Below, piece by piece: positions 24,795 to 33,394 of a DNA stretch of 64,000 nucleotides. How positions within the stretch are numbered: the first letter of the stretch is position 1; every line of letters starts with the position of its first letter. The position numbers and the translations under genes are program-made. The stretch is from assembly GCF_001865015.1 (NCBI RefSeq), contig NZ_MJGV01000079.1, positions 134,064-198,063 on the forward strand. The letters are read 5' to 3'. This DNA is from Curtobacterium sp. MMLR14_010 (lineage in GTDB: Bacteria; Actinomycetota; Actinomycetes; Actinomycetales; Microbacteriaceae). Below the pieces are notes generated by a model, which did no database searches, had not been told where the DNA came from, and saw only the letters and a program-made list of their open reading frames with translations.

Positions 24795-26138
24795 TCAGCG
24801 TCGGTCGACGCGCGGCTCCGCCGGGACCGCACCGGTGGCGGCGTGTGCGGACTCGGAGGCCTCGGGCTCGGCCGGGTCGGTACCCCGCGCGCGACCGATG
24901 GAGTCCATCAGGTGGTAGACGACGATCGCCGCGACGGTGCCGACGATGATGCCGCCGAAGCTCGCCTGCCCGAACGAGAACGTGAAGTCGGCGATGCCGA
25001 TGATGAGCGCGATGCCCGCGGTGAGCTGGTTCTTCGGCTTCGCGAAGTCGACGCGGTTCTCCACCCAGATCCGGATGCCGATGACGCCGATCAGGCCGTA
25101 GAGCGCCGTCGTCGCCCCACCGAGCACGCCCGCGGGGACCGACGAGATGACCGCGCCGATCTTCGGGGACAGCCCGAGCAGGACGGCAGCGATCGCGGCG
25201 ACCCAGTACGCGGCCGTGGAGAAGACGCGGGTGGCGGCCATCACGCCGATGTTCTCGCCGTAGGTCGTCGTCGCGGAGCCACCACCGATGCCGGCCAGGA
25301 CCGTCGAGATCCCGTCGGCGAACAGCGCCCGGCCGGTCAGCGGCGTGAGGTCACGACCGGTGAGCTGGCCGACGCCCTTGACGTGCCCGACGTTCTCGGC
25401 GACGAGGGCCAGGACGACGGGCACGAAGGCCAGGTAGATCGGCAGCTGCGCGGGGTCGAACGCGGGGGCCGTGAAGGTCGGCAGGCCGATCCAGGGGACG
25501 TCGGCGACGCCGGAGAAGTCGACCTGGCCGCCGATCAGGGCGGCCACGTAGCCGATCACGACGCCGATGACGATGGACAGGCGTCCGATCAGCCCCTTGA
25601 AGAGGACGGTGACCAGGATGATCGCGAGCAGGGTGATGAGCGCGATGACGGGCGACTTCGTGAAGTTGTCGCGCGCAGCCGGCGCCAGGTTGAAGCCGAT
25701 GAGGGCGACGATCGCGCCGGAGACGATCGGCGGCATCAGGCGGTCGATCCAGCCGGCACCGGCCAGGTGGACGACGAGGCCGACGACCGCGAGCAGCGCA
25801 CCGACCACGATGATGCCGGACAGCGCGAGCGGGATGCCGCCGATCTTCGTCGCGGCGCCGATCGGGGCGATGAAGGCGAACGAGGACCCGAGGTAGCTCG
25901 GCAGGCGGTTGCCGGTGACGAGCAGGAACATGATCGTGCCGATGCCGCTGAAGAGCAGCGTCGTGGACGGCGGGAACCCCGTCAGCAGGGGCACCAGGAA
26001 GGTCGCGCCGAACATCGCCACGACGTGCTGCACGCCCAGCCCGATCGTCCGCGGCCAGGTGAGGCGCTCGTCCGGCGCCACGATCGTCGTCGCGGAGACG
26101 GTCGCACCGTCACCGTGCAGCTTCCACGGAAGTCCCAT
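24795..26138 (-). CDS. NCS2 uracil/xanthine permease
   Basis: This 447-residue nucleobase:cation symporter has fourteen membrane segments in the UraA fold. Typical stretches include LGVQHVVAMFGATFLVPLLTG, SSFAFIAPI, LVAENVGHVKGVGQ with the conserved Glu, and GGSATTTYGENIGVMAATRV. The last ~35 residues are a hydrophilic tail. The sequence favours uracil-type transport but does not exclude xanthine. Confidence 0.92.
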   Translation of the reverse strand: MGLPWKLHGDGATVSATTIVAPDERLTWPRTIGLGVQHVVAMFGATFLVPLLTGFPPSTTLLFSGIGTIMFLLVTGNRLPSYLGSSFAFIAPIGAATKIGGIPLALSGIIVVGALLAVVGLVVHLAGAGWIDRLMPPIVSGAIVALIGFNLAPAARDNFTKSPVIALITLLAIILVTVLFKGLIGRLSIVIGVVIGYVAALIGGQVDFSGVADVPWIGLPTFTAPAFDPAQLPIYLAFVPVVLALVAENVGHVKGVGQLTGRDLTPLTGRALFADGISTVLAGIGGGSATTTYGENIGVMAATRVFSTAAYWVAAIAAVLLGLSPKIGAVISSVPAGVLGGATTALYGLIGVIGIRIWVENRVDFAKPKNQLTAGIALIIGIADFTFSFGQASFGGIIVGTVAAIVVYHLMDSIGRARGTDPAEPEASESAHAATGAVPAEPRVDRR

Positions 26139-26235
26139 GCGATGACCGTACCGGCACGGCGGCCCTCGGCGGAGGGGGGATGGACGAGCTGTGCGTCCCT
26201 GGATACGGTATGTGCAACATCAGTGAGGAGCCACC

Positions 26236-27747
26236 ATGCCCGCGTCCACCAGCACCGTCGCCGGTCTCGGCGTCTGCACCGCCCTCGCCGTCACCCTCGT
26301 GGTCACACCCGCCGGGCCGGCGACCGCAGCTGCCCCCGGTCACGCCGGGCCGCCCGAGCAGGTCGCTGCCGCTGCTGCTGCTCCCGCCACCGCGGCCAGC
26401 GATCTGCCCCGGGACACGGCCTTCACCGCCGCCGTCACCTCCATCGACCACGGACTGGGCGTGGTGCGCTTGTCCGGGACAGCTCCCGCCGGGTCGTCCG
26501 TCGAGATCGGCGCAGACGTCGTCGCTCCGGTGAGCGCCGAGGCAGGGACGGACGGCCAGTGGACGGCCACCGTGCACTGCCGGTCCGGCGAGCGGGTGCT
26601 CACGGTGACCTCGGCGGCGACCGGTGAGGTCGTCGAGCTCCCCGTCGACCTGCTGGTCCTGACACCGCCCGGGATGATCGCGACCGTCGACGGCATCGCG
26701 CGGACGATCGCGCTCGAGGGGACCGGGTACCCGCGAGCCCACTTCGTGATCGAGGACGACGGCGTCGTGGTGGGGGAGACCGACGCGGACGACACCGGCG
26801 CGTGGGCGGTCACGCTCCGCGACCTCGCGTTCGGTCGACACCACATCGCCGCGTGGCAGTACTTCGACGGCACGCACAACGGCGGCGTCGACGAGGTCTA
26901 CACCGTGTCCGGCAACGCGGTCGTCGCCGAGACCTCGGCGTCCCGGCAAACCGAACGCATCGTCCTGTCAGGGCGCGCCGCCGCGGGGACCATCCTGACC
27001 TTCGCCGACCGGAACGGCCCCGTCGCCGGCCCCGACGGGCACCCGCTCACGGTCGCGGTGGACGCCAGCACCGCGTGGACCGCGACGCTGCCGATCCCGG
27101 CGGACGCCCGGTTCGAGACCGTCACGGTGACCACCAGGGACGGCGACGTCGAGCTCGGCACGACCGACGCGCACGTGACGGTCCCGCTGCGGCTGACCGC
27201 GACCGCCGAGGAGCGCGCCGACGGGACGGTCCGGCTCGCGGGCACCGGCGAGATCGGTGGTGAGGTCGTGCTCGAGGACGAGACCGGCGAGCCGGTGACG
27301 GGGACGTCGGGTGCTCCGGTCTCGACCACGATCGGCCGGTCGTGGTCGATCGTCATGCCGCGTCGAGCGCTCCCGGCCACCGGGGTCGTCGCACAGCAGC
27401 GGGTGGACGGCGTCGACCAGGGCACCGTCCGACTCGCACTGTCGGCGCTGCCGGGCGGACCGGAGCAGCCGGAGCAGCCGGGGCCCGCAGGCCCGGGCGA
27501 CGCGGGCGGACCGGGGTCGGCGGGCGGGCCAGGAGCGCCGACGGCCACGGACCGTGCCGGCGGCCACGACGGGGCGGCTGCCACCACCACCGGCGCCGTG
27601 GCCAGGAGCGGGCCGAGGGCGCTCGCGTTCACGGGCGCCGAGATCGGGTCGGCCGCGACGGCCTCCGCTGCGCTCCTGCTCGCCGGCGGCGCGGTGCTCC
27701 TCACCGGCGCGGTGCGTCGCCGTCGCCGTGGCGTGACGAGCGACTAG
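26236..27747 (+). CDS. Secreted, LAFTG sortase-anchored surface protein with Ig-like repeats
   Basis: This 503-residue protein has a signal peptide (hydrophobic LGVCTALAVTLVVTPAG, Ala-rich cleavage region). Four bacterial Ig-like modules follow at about 70-150, 155-225, 235-315 and 320-410; each has a strand of the VRLSGTAP/IALEGTGYP/IVLSGRAA/VRLAGTGE type. A Pro/Gly linker (PEQPEQPGPAGPG) comes next, then LAFTG at 463-467, a hydrophobic segment and RRRRRG. This is a class E-like cell-wall anchor signal. A GAGGAG site precedes the ATG. No sortase gene is in the window. The role is probably adhesion or surface structure. Confidence 0.85.
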   Translation: MPASTSTVAGLGVCTALAVTLVVTPAGPATAAAPGHAGPPEQVAAAAAAPATAASDLPRDTAFTAAVTSIDHGLGVVRLSGTAPAGSSVEIGADVVAPVSAEAGTDGQWTATVHCRSGERVLTVTSAATGEVVELPVDLLVLTPPGMIATVDGIARTIALEGTGYPRAHFVIEDDGVVVGETDADDTGAWAVTLRDLAFGRHHIAAWQYFDGTHNGGVDEVYTVSGNAVVAETSASRQTERIVLSGRAAAGTILTFADRNGPVAGPDGHPLTVAVDASTAWTATLPIPADARFETVTVTTRDGDVELGTTDAHVTVPLRLTATAEERADGTVRLAGTGEIGGEVVLEDETGEPVTGTSGAPVSTTIGRSWSIVMPRRALPATGVVAQQRVDGVDQGTVRLALSALPGGPEQPEQPGPAGPGDAGGPGSAGGPGAPTATDRAGGHDGAAATTTGAVARSGPRALAFTGAEIGSAATASAALLLAGGAVLLTGAVRRRRRGVTSD

Positions 27748-27788
27748 CGCCCCTCGGACGACGGGGTGGTCCGGAGGCGCCCGGTGAC

Positions 27789-27794
27789 TATCGT
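27789..27794 (+). promoter_or_regulatory. -10 element of M13 peptidase gene
   Basis: TATCGT is 7 nt before the ATG at 27802. Confidence 0.55.
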
Positions 27795-27801
27795 GGAGCG
27801 C

Positions 27802-29766
27802 ATGACCGACGTCGCAGGCACCACCGGAATCCACACCGACGAACTCGACCCTGACGTGTCCCCGAAGGACGACCTCTACCGGCACGTCAACGGGAAGTGG
27901 ATCGCGGCGACGCCGATCCCCGACGACAAGGCGCGGTACGGCTCGTTCACGGTGCTGGCCGAGGCTGCAGAGGCCGCCGTGCGCACCATCGTCGAGCGCT
28001 CGCAGCTGGCTCCGGAGGGCACCGAGGAGCGCAAGGTCGGCGACCTCTACACGGCGTTCACGAACGAGGAGGCGCTCGAGGCCCTGGGCACCGGGCCGAT
28101 CGAACCGCTCCTCGCCGAGATCGCCGCGATCGAGTCCACCGCGGACGTCGTCCGGATGGTCGGTCGCTTCGAGCGACTCGGCCTGCCGAGCTTCATCCAG
28201 CTCTTCGTCGACAACGACCCGGGCGACCCGGACTCCTACGTCGTCTTCCTCGAGCAGTCCGGGCTCGGTCTGCCCGACGAGTCGTACTACCGCGAGGAGC
28301 GCTTCGCCGACATCCGCGCGAAGTACCGCGAGTTCGTCGCCGCGATGTTCCCGCTCGCCGGGTTCGAGGCCGGCGCCGAGCGCACCGAGCACGTGATCGC
28401 GCTCGAGACGGCGCTCGCCGCGACCCACTGGGACAACGTCGCCACCCGCGACAGCCAGAAGACCTACAACAAGCTCCCGTGGGCCGAGGTCGCTGCGCTC
28501 GCACCCGGCGTCGACCTGCAGCGCTGGTGGGAGGCGATCGGCGCCCCCGCCGGGGCCTTCGAGACCGTGGTCGTCCGGGAGCCCTCGTTCCTCACCGGCC
28601 TCGCCGAGCTGCTCCGCGACCAGCCGCTGACCGTCTGGAAGGACTGGCTCAGCTGGCAGGTCATCCGGGGCTCGGCGCCGTACCTGACGAGCGCGTTCTC
28701 GGCGACGAGCTTCTCGTTCTACGGCACGGCCCTCACCGGTGCGCCCAAGCAGCGCGAGCGGTGGAAGCGTGGCATCTCGCTCGTCGAGGGCGCGATGGGC
28801 GAGGCGGTCGGCCGGATCTACGTCGCCGAGCACTTCGACGAGACCTCGAAGGTCACGATGGACGACCTCGTGGCGAACCTCGTCGAGGCCTACCGCCAGA
28901 GCATCACCGCGCTCGACTGGATGACCGACGAGACCCGGGCCCGTGCGCTCGACAAGCTCAGCAAGTTCACGCCGAAGATCGGGTACCCGGTGAAGTGGCG
29001 CGACTACTCCGCGCTGCCCGTCGCGGCGGACGACCTGCTCGGCACCGTCCGCGCCGTGGCCTCGTTCCAGGTCGACCGCGAGCTCGGCAAGATCGGCACC
29101 CCGATCGACCGCGACGAGTGGTTCATGACGCCGCAGACGATCAACGCGTACTACAACCCCGGCTTCAACGAGATCGTCTTCCCGGCCGCGATCCTGCAGT
29201 TCCCGTTCTTCGACGCCTCCCGCGACGCCGCCGCCAACTACGGCGCGATCGGTGCCGTCATCGGCCACGAGATCGGCCACGGCTTCGACGACCAGGGCTC
29301 TCAGTACGACGGCGACGGTCGTCTGCAGGACTGGTGGACCGAGGCCGACCGTCAGGCGTTCGAGGAGCGCACCAAGGCCCTCATCGCGCAGTACGACGCC
29401 CTCGTCCCGACCGAGGTGCCCGACGGCCACGTCAACGGTGCGCTCACGATCGGCGAGAACATCGGCGACCTCGGCGGCCTCTCCATCGCGTGGAAGGCGT
29501 ACCTGATCTCCCTCGACGGCCAGGAGCCCCCGGTGATCGACGGCCTGAGCGGAGCCGAGCGGTTCTTCCTGAGCTGGGCACAGGCCTGGCAGATGGCGAT
29601 CCGACCGGAGGAGGCCGCCCGCCTGCTGTCGATCGACCCGCACTCGCCGACCGAGTTCCGCTGCAACCAGGTGGTCAAGAACATCGACGTGTTCTACGAC
29701 ACCTTCGGCGTGACGGAGCAGGACGCGATGTACCTCGACCCCGCCGAGCGCGTCGCCATCTGGTGA
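27802..29766 (+). CDS. M13-family (neprilysin/PepO) zinc metallopeptidase
   Basis: This 654-residue peptidase carries HEIGH at 489-493 (zinc ligands and catalytic Glu) and ENIGD from 552 (third zinc ligand). NAYYNPGFNEIVFPAAILQ also matches the M13 substrate region. No signal peptide is seen, so it is likely cytoplasmic, cutting short peptides as PepO does. The ATG at 27802 is supported by the adjacent -10. Its TGA shares a base with the next ATG (TGATG), so the beta-lactamase-like protein is translationally coupled. Confidence 0.95.
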   Translation: MTDVAGTTGIHTDELDPDVSPKDDLYRHVNGKWIAATPIPDDKARYGSFTVLAEAAEAAVRTIVERSQLAPEGTEERKVGDLYTAFTNEEALEALGTGPIEPLLAEIAAIESTADVVRMVGRFERLGLPSFIQLFVDNDPGDPDSYVVFLEQSGLGLPDESYYREERFADIRAKYREFVAAMFPLAGFEAGAERTEHVIALETALAATHWDNVATRDSQKTYNKLPWAEVAALAPGVDLQRWWEAIGAPAGAFETVVVREPSFLTGLAELLRDQPLTVWKDWLSWQVIRGSAPYLTSAFSATSFSFYGTALTGAPKQRERWKRGISLVEGAMGEAVGRIYVAEHFDETSKVTMDDLVANLVEAYRQSITALDWMTDETRARALDKLSKFTPKIGYPVKWRDYSALPVAADDLLGTVRAVASFQVDRELGKIGTPIDRDEWFMTPQTINAYYNPGFNEIVFPAAILQFPFFDASRDAAANYGAIGAVIGHEIGHGFDDQGSQYDGDGRLQDWWTEADRQAFEERTKALIAQYDALVPTEVPDGHVNGALTIGENIGDLGGLSIAWKAYLISLDGQEPPVIDGLSGAERFFLSWAQAWQMAIRPEEAARLLSIDPHSPTEFRCNQVVKNIDVFYDTFGVTEQDAMYLDPAERVAIW

Positions 29767-30704
29767 TGGTCGAGCCCGACGCGGCGCCGTCGTCGCGGCG
29801 CCGTCGCCACGACGGTCGCTCCGGCGCGGGGACCCGCGCCAGGGGACGGCACCGTGGCGGCGTCGAGGACCGATTCGTCGCGACGGTCGACGCGCTGGGC
29901 TCCCTGGCCCACGACGGCGCCGGGGTCAGCGCGTCGGTCATCGACACGTCGACCGGCCGGGCGTTGCTGGCGGTGGACGACCGGCTCGTGCAGCCCGTCG
30001 GCAGCCTCGGGCGGGTGCTGCTCCTGACCGAGGTCGCGGCACGGCTCGAGGACGGCCGGCTGCACGGCGACCGGCTGCAGCGGATGGCCCGGGACACCGC
30101 GACCGGGCCCGGCCTGTGGCAGTTCCTGCAGGAGCCCACCATGCAGGTCCCCGACCTGGCGACCCTCGTCGCGGCGACCGCCGACGCCTGGGCGACGAAC
30201 GCCCTGCTCTCGCTGGTCGGGATCGACGCCGTCCGCGAGCGTGCCGAGGCACTCGGCGTCGAGCGCTCGGCGTTCATCGACCGGGTCCGGGACCGTCGTG
30301 GTCCCGACGACGCCCCCGACATCGCCGTCGCCGCCTCGGGTGAGCTCAGCTGGCTGATGCGCGGGCTCGCCCTCGGCGAGGTCGTCGACGAGGGGGTCTC
30401 GAACCGGGTCCTCGGGTGGTTGTCCCTCGCGGCCGACCTGTCACTCGTCGCCGGGGCCTTCGGTCTCGATCCGCTGGCGCACCGCGCACTGGACCACGGC
30501 CTCCAGGCGGTGTCCGTCACCGGTGTCGGACGCGGGGTCCGTGCCGAGGCCGGGGTCCTGCGGGGCCCGGGTTCCTCGGTGAGCTACGCGGTGACGGTCA
30601 CGTTCGCCGACGACACCCTCGACCAGCGGCTCGCCGTGGTCGAGGCCCTGCGCACGATGGGCACCGAGGTGCTCGAAGCCGTGCACGTGACCGCCACCCG
30701 CTGA
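29766..30704 (+). CDS. Beta-lactamase-fold protein with degenerate active site
   Basis: This 312-residue protein resembles class A beta-lactamase-like serine hydrolases (GVSASVIDTSTGRALLAVDD; PDLATLVAATADAWATNALLS). The usual active-site signatures are altered. The SxxK motif reads S80-L-G-R83, the SDN-type loop reads ATN (143-145), and the KTG motif appears as VTG. The Lys needed for acylation is therefore missing. The first ~33 residues are basic and disordered, with no signal peptide. It may be a non-catalytic binding protein. Coupling to the M13 peptidase suggests joint function. Confidence 0.7.
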   Translation: MVEPDAAPSSRRRRHDGRSGAGTRARGRHRGGVEDRFVATVDALGSLAHDGAGVSASVIDTSTGRALLAVDDRLVQPVGSLGRVLLLTEVAARLEDGRLHGDRLQRMARDTATGPGLWQFLQEPTMQVPDLATLVAATADAWATNALLSLVGIDAVRERAEALGVERSAFIDRVRDRRGPDDAPDIAVAASGELSWLMRGLALGEVVDEGVSNRVLGWLSLAADLSLVAGAFGLDPLAHRALDHGLQAVSVTGVGRGVRAEAGVLRGPGSSVSYAVTVTFADDTLDQRLAVVEALRTMGTEVLEAVHVTATR

Positions 30705-30721
30705 CCGCGACCGCCGACGCA

Positions 30722-30756
30722 GAACGGCCCCGACACGTCACGTGTCGGGGCCGTTC
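30722..30756. terminator. Perfect 16-bp hairpin, bidirectional terminator
   Basis: GAACGGCCCCGACACG at 30722-30737 pairs exactly with 30741-30756, with a TCA loop. It lies between the beta-lactamase-like stop and the end of the Asp23 operon, and can stop transcription from both sides. Confidence 0.85.
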
Positions 30757-30766
30757 CTGACCAGCC

Positions 30767-30958
30767 TCAGCCGTGCTTCTTCGCGGCCTTGGTGATCTTC
30801 TTCGCGAGCTTCTTGCGTCCCTTGCGGGCGCGGGGGTCGTTCCACATCTTCCGGGCGGTCTCGCCCTTGGACTGCTTGATGACCGGGCGGTTCGACCGCG
30901 ATCCGATCACGAACGCGATGAGCACGACGGCTCCGATGACGATGACGCGGTTGCGCAT
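30767..30958 (-). CDS. Small basic membrane-anchored protein, end of Asp23 operon
   Basis: This 63-residue protein has an N-terminal membrane segment (VIVIGAVVLIAFVIGSR) and a strongly basic tail (RKGRKKLAKKITKAAKKHG). It shares the pattern MRxR-hydrophobic-GSRxxR...Q-K...K-WN with the protein at 41091-41345, so the two are probably paralogues. The basic tail may bind nucleic acid or membrane lipid on the cytoplasmic side. GAAGGG lies before the ATG. Confidence 0.75.
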   Translation of the reverse strand: MRNRVIVIGAVVLIAFVIGSRSNRPVIKQSKGETARKMWNDPRARKGRKKLAKKITKAAKKHG

Positions 30959-30990
30959 GGGGGTTCCCTTCGGTGGTGGGCACCGGCTGG

Positions 30991-31413
30991 TCAGCCGGTG
31001 ACCCGTCGGACGAGGTCAGTGATGATGGGCCAGACGTCGCCGGCTCGGTCGGCAGACCCGACGGCGACGGTGACGAGCGGGTAGACGGTCACTGCGAGGG
31101 TGACCAGCACCGCGAGGACCACGGGGATCCATGCGGCCACCGTACGGCGTCGGGTGACGGCGAGGACCAGCAGGCCGAGGACCACCAGACCACCGAGGAC
31201 CGTCACGAGCGTGACCCGGATGACCGGGAACGGCACCAGGCCGGCCGTCGTCGCGGTGACGCCGGCGAGGAAGCCGACGAGCGGCAGGAAGCCGGCGGTG
31301 AAGACGAGCAGGACGACCAGCACGCCGACGACCGTGGCGATCCAGACGCCGCGGGCGCGGGGCGGACGCTCGCGTCCGAACCGACGGCCGCTGCGTCCGG
31401 ACCAGGCGGTCAT
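30991..31413 (-). CDS. Four-helix membrane protein of Asp23 operon
   Basis: This 140-residue protein has a basic N-terminus (RSGRRFGRERPPRARG). Hydrophobic segments follow at about 23-50, 62-87 and 92-117. No specific family was recognised. Its start overlaps the Asp23-repeat gene stop by 4 bp, so it is likely a membrane partner of that protein. Confidence 0.7.
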   Translation of the reverse strand: MTAWSGRSGRRFGRERPPRARGVWIATVVGVLVVLLVFTAGFLPLVGFLAGVTATTAGLVPFPVIRVTLVTVLGGLVVLGLLVLAVTRRRTVAAWIPVVLAVLVTLAVTVYPLVTVAVGSADRAGDVWPIITDLVRRVTG

Positions 31414-32480
31414 GCGCGGGTGTCCTCGGTCGTGTCCGCGGTGGTGCGGGCGTCGTCGGCAGCGGCGCGGGCCGCGTCAGCGGCGTCGCCGGCGCGCTCG
31501 GCACCGGCGTCGACGGACGCCGTCGCCTGGTCTGCCTCGGCCTCGACGACGTCGTGCAGCTGGTCGGCGGCGCTCGCGGCGGCGTCCCGGGCGGCGTCGG
31601 CGGCGTCGGCGGCCTTGTCGGCCACGTCGGACGCCGCGTCGGCGGTGCGGTCGCGGGCGGTGTCGACCGCGTCGGCGGTGGCGTCGACCGCGTCGGCGGT
31701 GCGGTCGCCGGCGGTGTCCGCAGCGTCCTCGACGGCGTCACGGGCGTGGCGGGCGGTCTGCTTGGCCGAGTCGGCGGCAGCGGCGGCGGTCTCGGAGGCG
31801 CGCTCGAGCGCCTCGGTGCCGGCCGTGCGGGCACGGTCCGCGGTGTCCCGGACGCGGTCGGACACGTCCGACGCGGTCGCACGCGCCTGGTCGGCAGCGT
31901 CGGCGGACGCTGCACGCACCGACGACGCAGCGTCGGCGGACGCCTCCCGCACGGATGCCGCAGCATCGGCGGCCGTGTCACGCACCGTCGAAGCAGCGTC
32001 GGACGCGGTGGCACGCACCTGGTCGGTGGCGTCCTTGACGGCGTCGGAGGCCTTGTCGATCACGGACGGCTCGTCGTCGAACGGCCCGTGCACGTCGGTC
32101 ACGTGGACCTCGACGTGGGCGGGGCGGTGCGCCGTCTGCTCGACGGCGCGGGCGACCTGCGACCGGACCTCGTCCGCGACGGCGGTGACGGGCTGGGGGT
32201 ACTCGACCACGAGCGACACCCGGACGTCGAGCGCCGTGTCGGCGTCGTCGACGGTCACGCCGAGGGCGCTGCCGGCCCGGCCGAGACGGGAGCGCACCTG
32301 GTCGGCGGCTCGCTCCACCAGGCTGCCGAGGTGGTGCACACCGTCGACGCCGAGGGCGGTGACGGCCGCGGTCCTGGCGGCGATCGTCAGGGTGCTCGCG
32401 TCCTCGGGCAGTGGATCGGTGAGCGACGCGGGCAGCTCCACGTCGATGACGTGGGTGCGGGCGTGGGTGTCGTTCTGCAT
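31410..32480 (-). CDS. Asp23/Gls24-domain protein with long 11-residue repeat tail
   Basis: This 356-residue protein starts with an Asp23/Gls24-like domain (about 25-130; TAAVTALGVDGVHHLG, LDVRVSLVVEYPQPVTAVADEVRSQVARAVEQ region, VEVHVTDVH). From about 150 it becomes an Ala/Asp-rich helix with a regular 11-residue period. Six units run in a row at 150-215, for example DAASTVRDTAA, DAAASVREASA and DAASSVRAASA. A less regular continuation goes to the end. Such 11-mers occur in LEA group 3 and apolipoprotein-like amphipathic helices that lie on membranes. It is likely an envelope-stress protein. Confidence 0.78.
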   Translation of the reverse strand: MQNDTHARTHVIDVELPASLTDPLPEDASTLTIAARTAAVTALGVDGVHHLGSLVERAADQVRSRLGRAGSALGVTVDDADTALDVRVSLVVEYPQPVTAVADEVRSQVARAVEQTAHRPAHVEVHVTDVHGPFDDEPSVIDKASDAVKDATDQVRATASDAASTVRDTAADAAASVREASADAASSVRAASADAADQARATASDVSDRVRDTADRARTAGTEALERASETAAAAADSAKQTARHARDAVEDAADTAGDRTADAVDATADAVDTARDRTADAASDVADKAADAADAARDAAASAADQLHDVVEAEADQATASVDAGAERAGDAADAARAAADDARTTADTTEDTRA

Positions 32481-32523
32481 GGTCTCTCCTCCTCGGTCAG
32501 GGTGCGTCCGGTGCCGGACAGGC

Positions 32524-32558
32524 GACGACGGGGCACCCGTGGCGGGTACCCCGTCGTC
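32524..32558 (-). terminator. 16-bp hairpin between CsbD and Asp23-repeat genes
   Basis: The arm at 32524-32539 pairs with 32543-32558 with one mismatch and a 3-nt loop. In the direction of transcription it follows the csbD-like gene, so it can attenuate expression of the downstream Asp23-repeat gene. Confidence 0.6.
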
Positions 32559-32573
32559 GTCGGTGGTGGTGTC

Positions 32574-32747
32574 CTAGCGCTTGAAGACGTCCTTGACGTC
32601 CTCGCCGGTCTGCTTGACGTCAGCGGCGGCCTGGTCCTTCTTGCCCTCGGCGACCTTGGAGTCGTCGTTGGTCGCGTTGCCGAAGGCCTCCTTCGCCTTG
32701 CCGGCGATGTCCTGAGCGGCGTTCTTGATCTTGTCGTCGAGTCCCAT
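32574..32747 (-). CDS. CsbD-family stress protein
   Basis: This 57-residue hydrophilic protein begins MGLDDKIKNAAQDIAGKAKE and ends DVKDVFKR, matching the CsbD general-stress family. In bacilli CsbD-type genes belong to the SigB regulon. The ATG is preceded by AAAGGA. It lies within the Asp23/AmaP gene chain, supporting a stress role for the whole operon. Its molecular function is not known. Confidence 0.85.
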   Translation of the reverse strand: MGLDDKIKNAAQDIAGKAKEAFGNATNDDSKVAEGKKDQAAADVKQTGEDVKDVFKR

Positions 32748-32830
32748 GAGGGGTCCTTTCTCGAGGTGGGCGCGAGCCCGGTGGGGTGGAGGGTGAGCCG
32801 GGAGGCTCGGGGTGCGTCCGCCGGTCGGCG

Positions 32831-33394
32831 TCAGCCGACGCGGGACGGCTTGGCGAGGACCGAGCGGGTCCCGCCGGTGAGGTGGACGAGCACGGGGACC
32901 GGCCGTCCGAGGGTGCGGTCCAGGACCGCGAGGGCGTGGTCGACGGCGTCGAGGACGGCGACGGCGTCGCCACCGCGGCGCACGGCCACCTTGATCCGGG
33001 CGGCGCGCTGCCGGCGGACCAGGAAGACGTCGACCTTCGCGTTGACGACGTCCCGGACCTCACGGAGCTCGTGTTCCACGACGTCACGGACGAGCGCGAC
33101 GTTGATCGTCACGGCGTCGTCTCCGGAGCGTTCCCGGACGGCGATGGACGTGCCGCCCCCGCCGCGGGTGAACACCCAGATCATGGCGAGCACGATGACG
33201 ACCGCGCACGCCACGGCCACGATCCACAGCGACGCCGCGGGGACGTCGATGCTGCGGGGCAGCTCGAGGTACGGACGGACCGCGTCGCGGACCGCCGGGA
33301 GGACGCCGGCGCCGATGGTCAGACCGACCAGGACGGCGATGATCCCGAGGACGAACAGGATGATGCGGTTGAGGGTGCGGTTGCTCCTGGTCAT
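32831..33394 (-). CDS. AmaP-like membrane anchor for Asp23
   Basis: This 187-residue protein has two membrane segments (about 10-32 and 55-75). A soluble domain follows with short strands (TSIAVRERSGDDAVTINVALVRDVVE). The layout matches AmaP, which tethers Asp23 to the membrane in staphylococci. It overlaps the upstream DUF6286-like gene by 4 bp. Confidence 0.72.
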   Translation of the reverse strand: MTRSNRTLNRIILFVLGIIAVLVGLTIGAGVLPAVRDAVRPYLELPRSIDVPAASLWIVAVACAVVIVLAMIWVFTRGGGGTSIAVRERSGDDAVTINVALVRDVVEHELREVRDVVNAKVDVFLVRRQRAARIKVAVRRGGDAVAVLDAVDHALAVLDRTLGRPVPVLVHLTGGTRSVLAKPSRVG

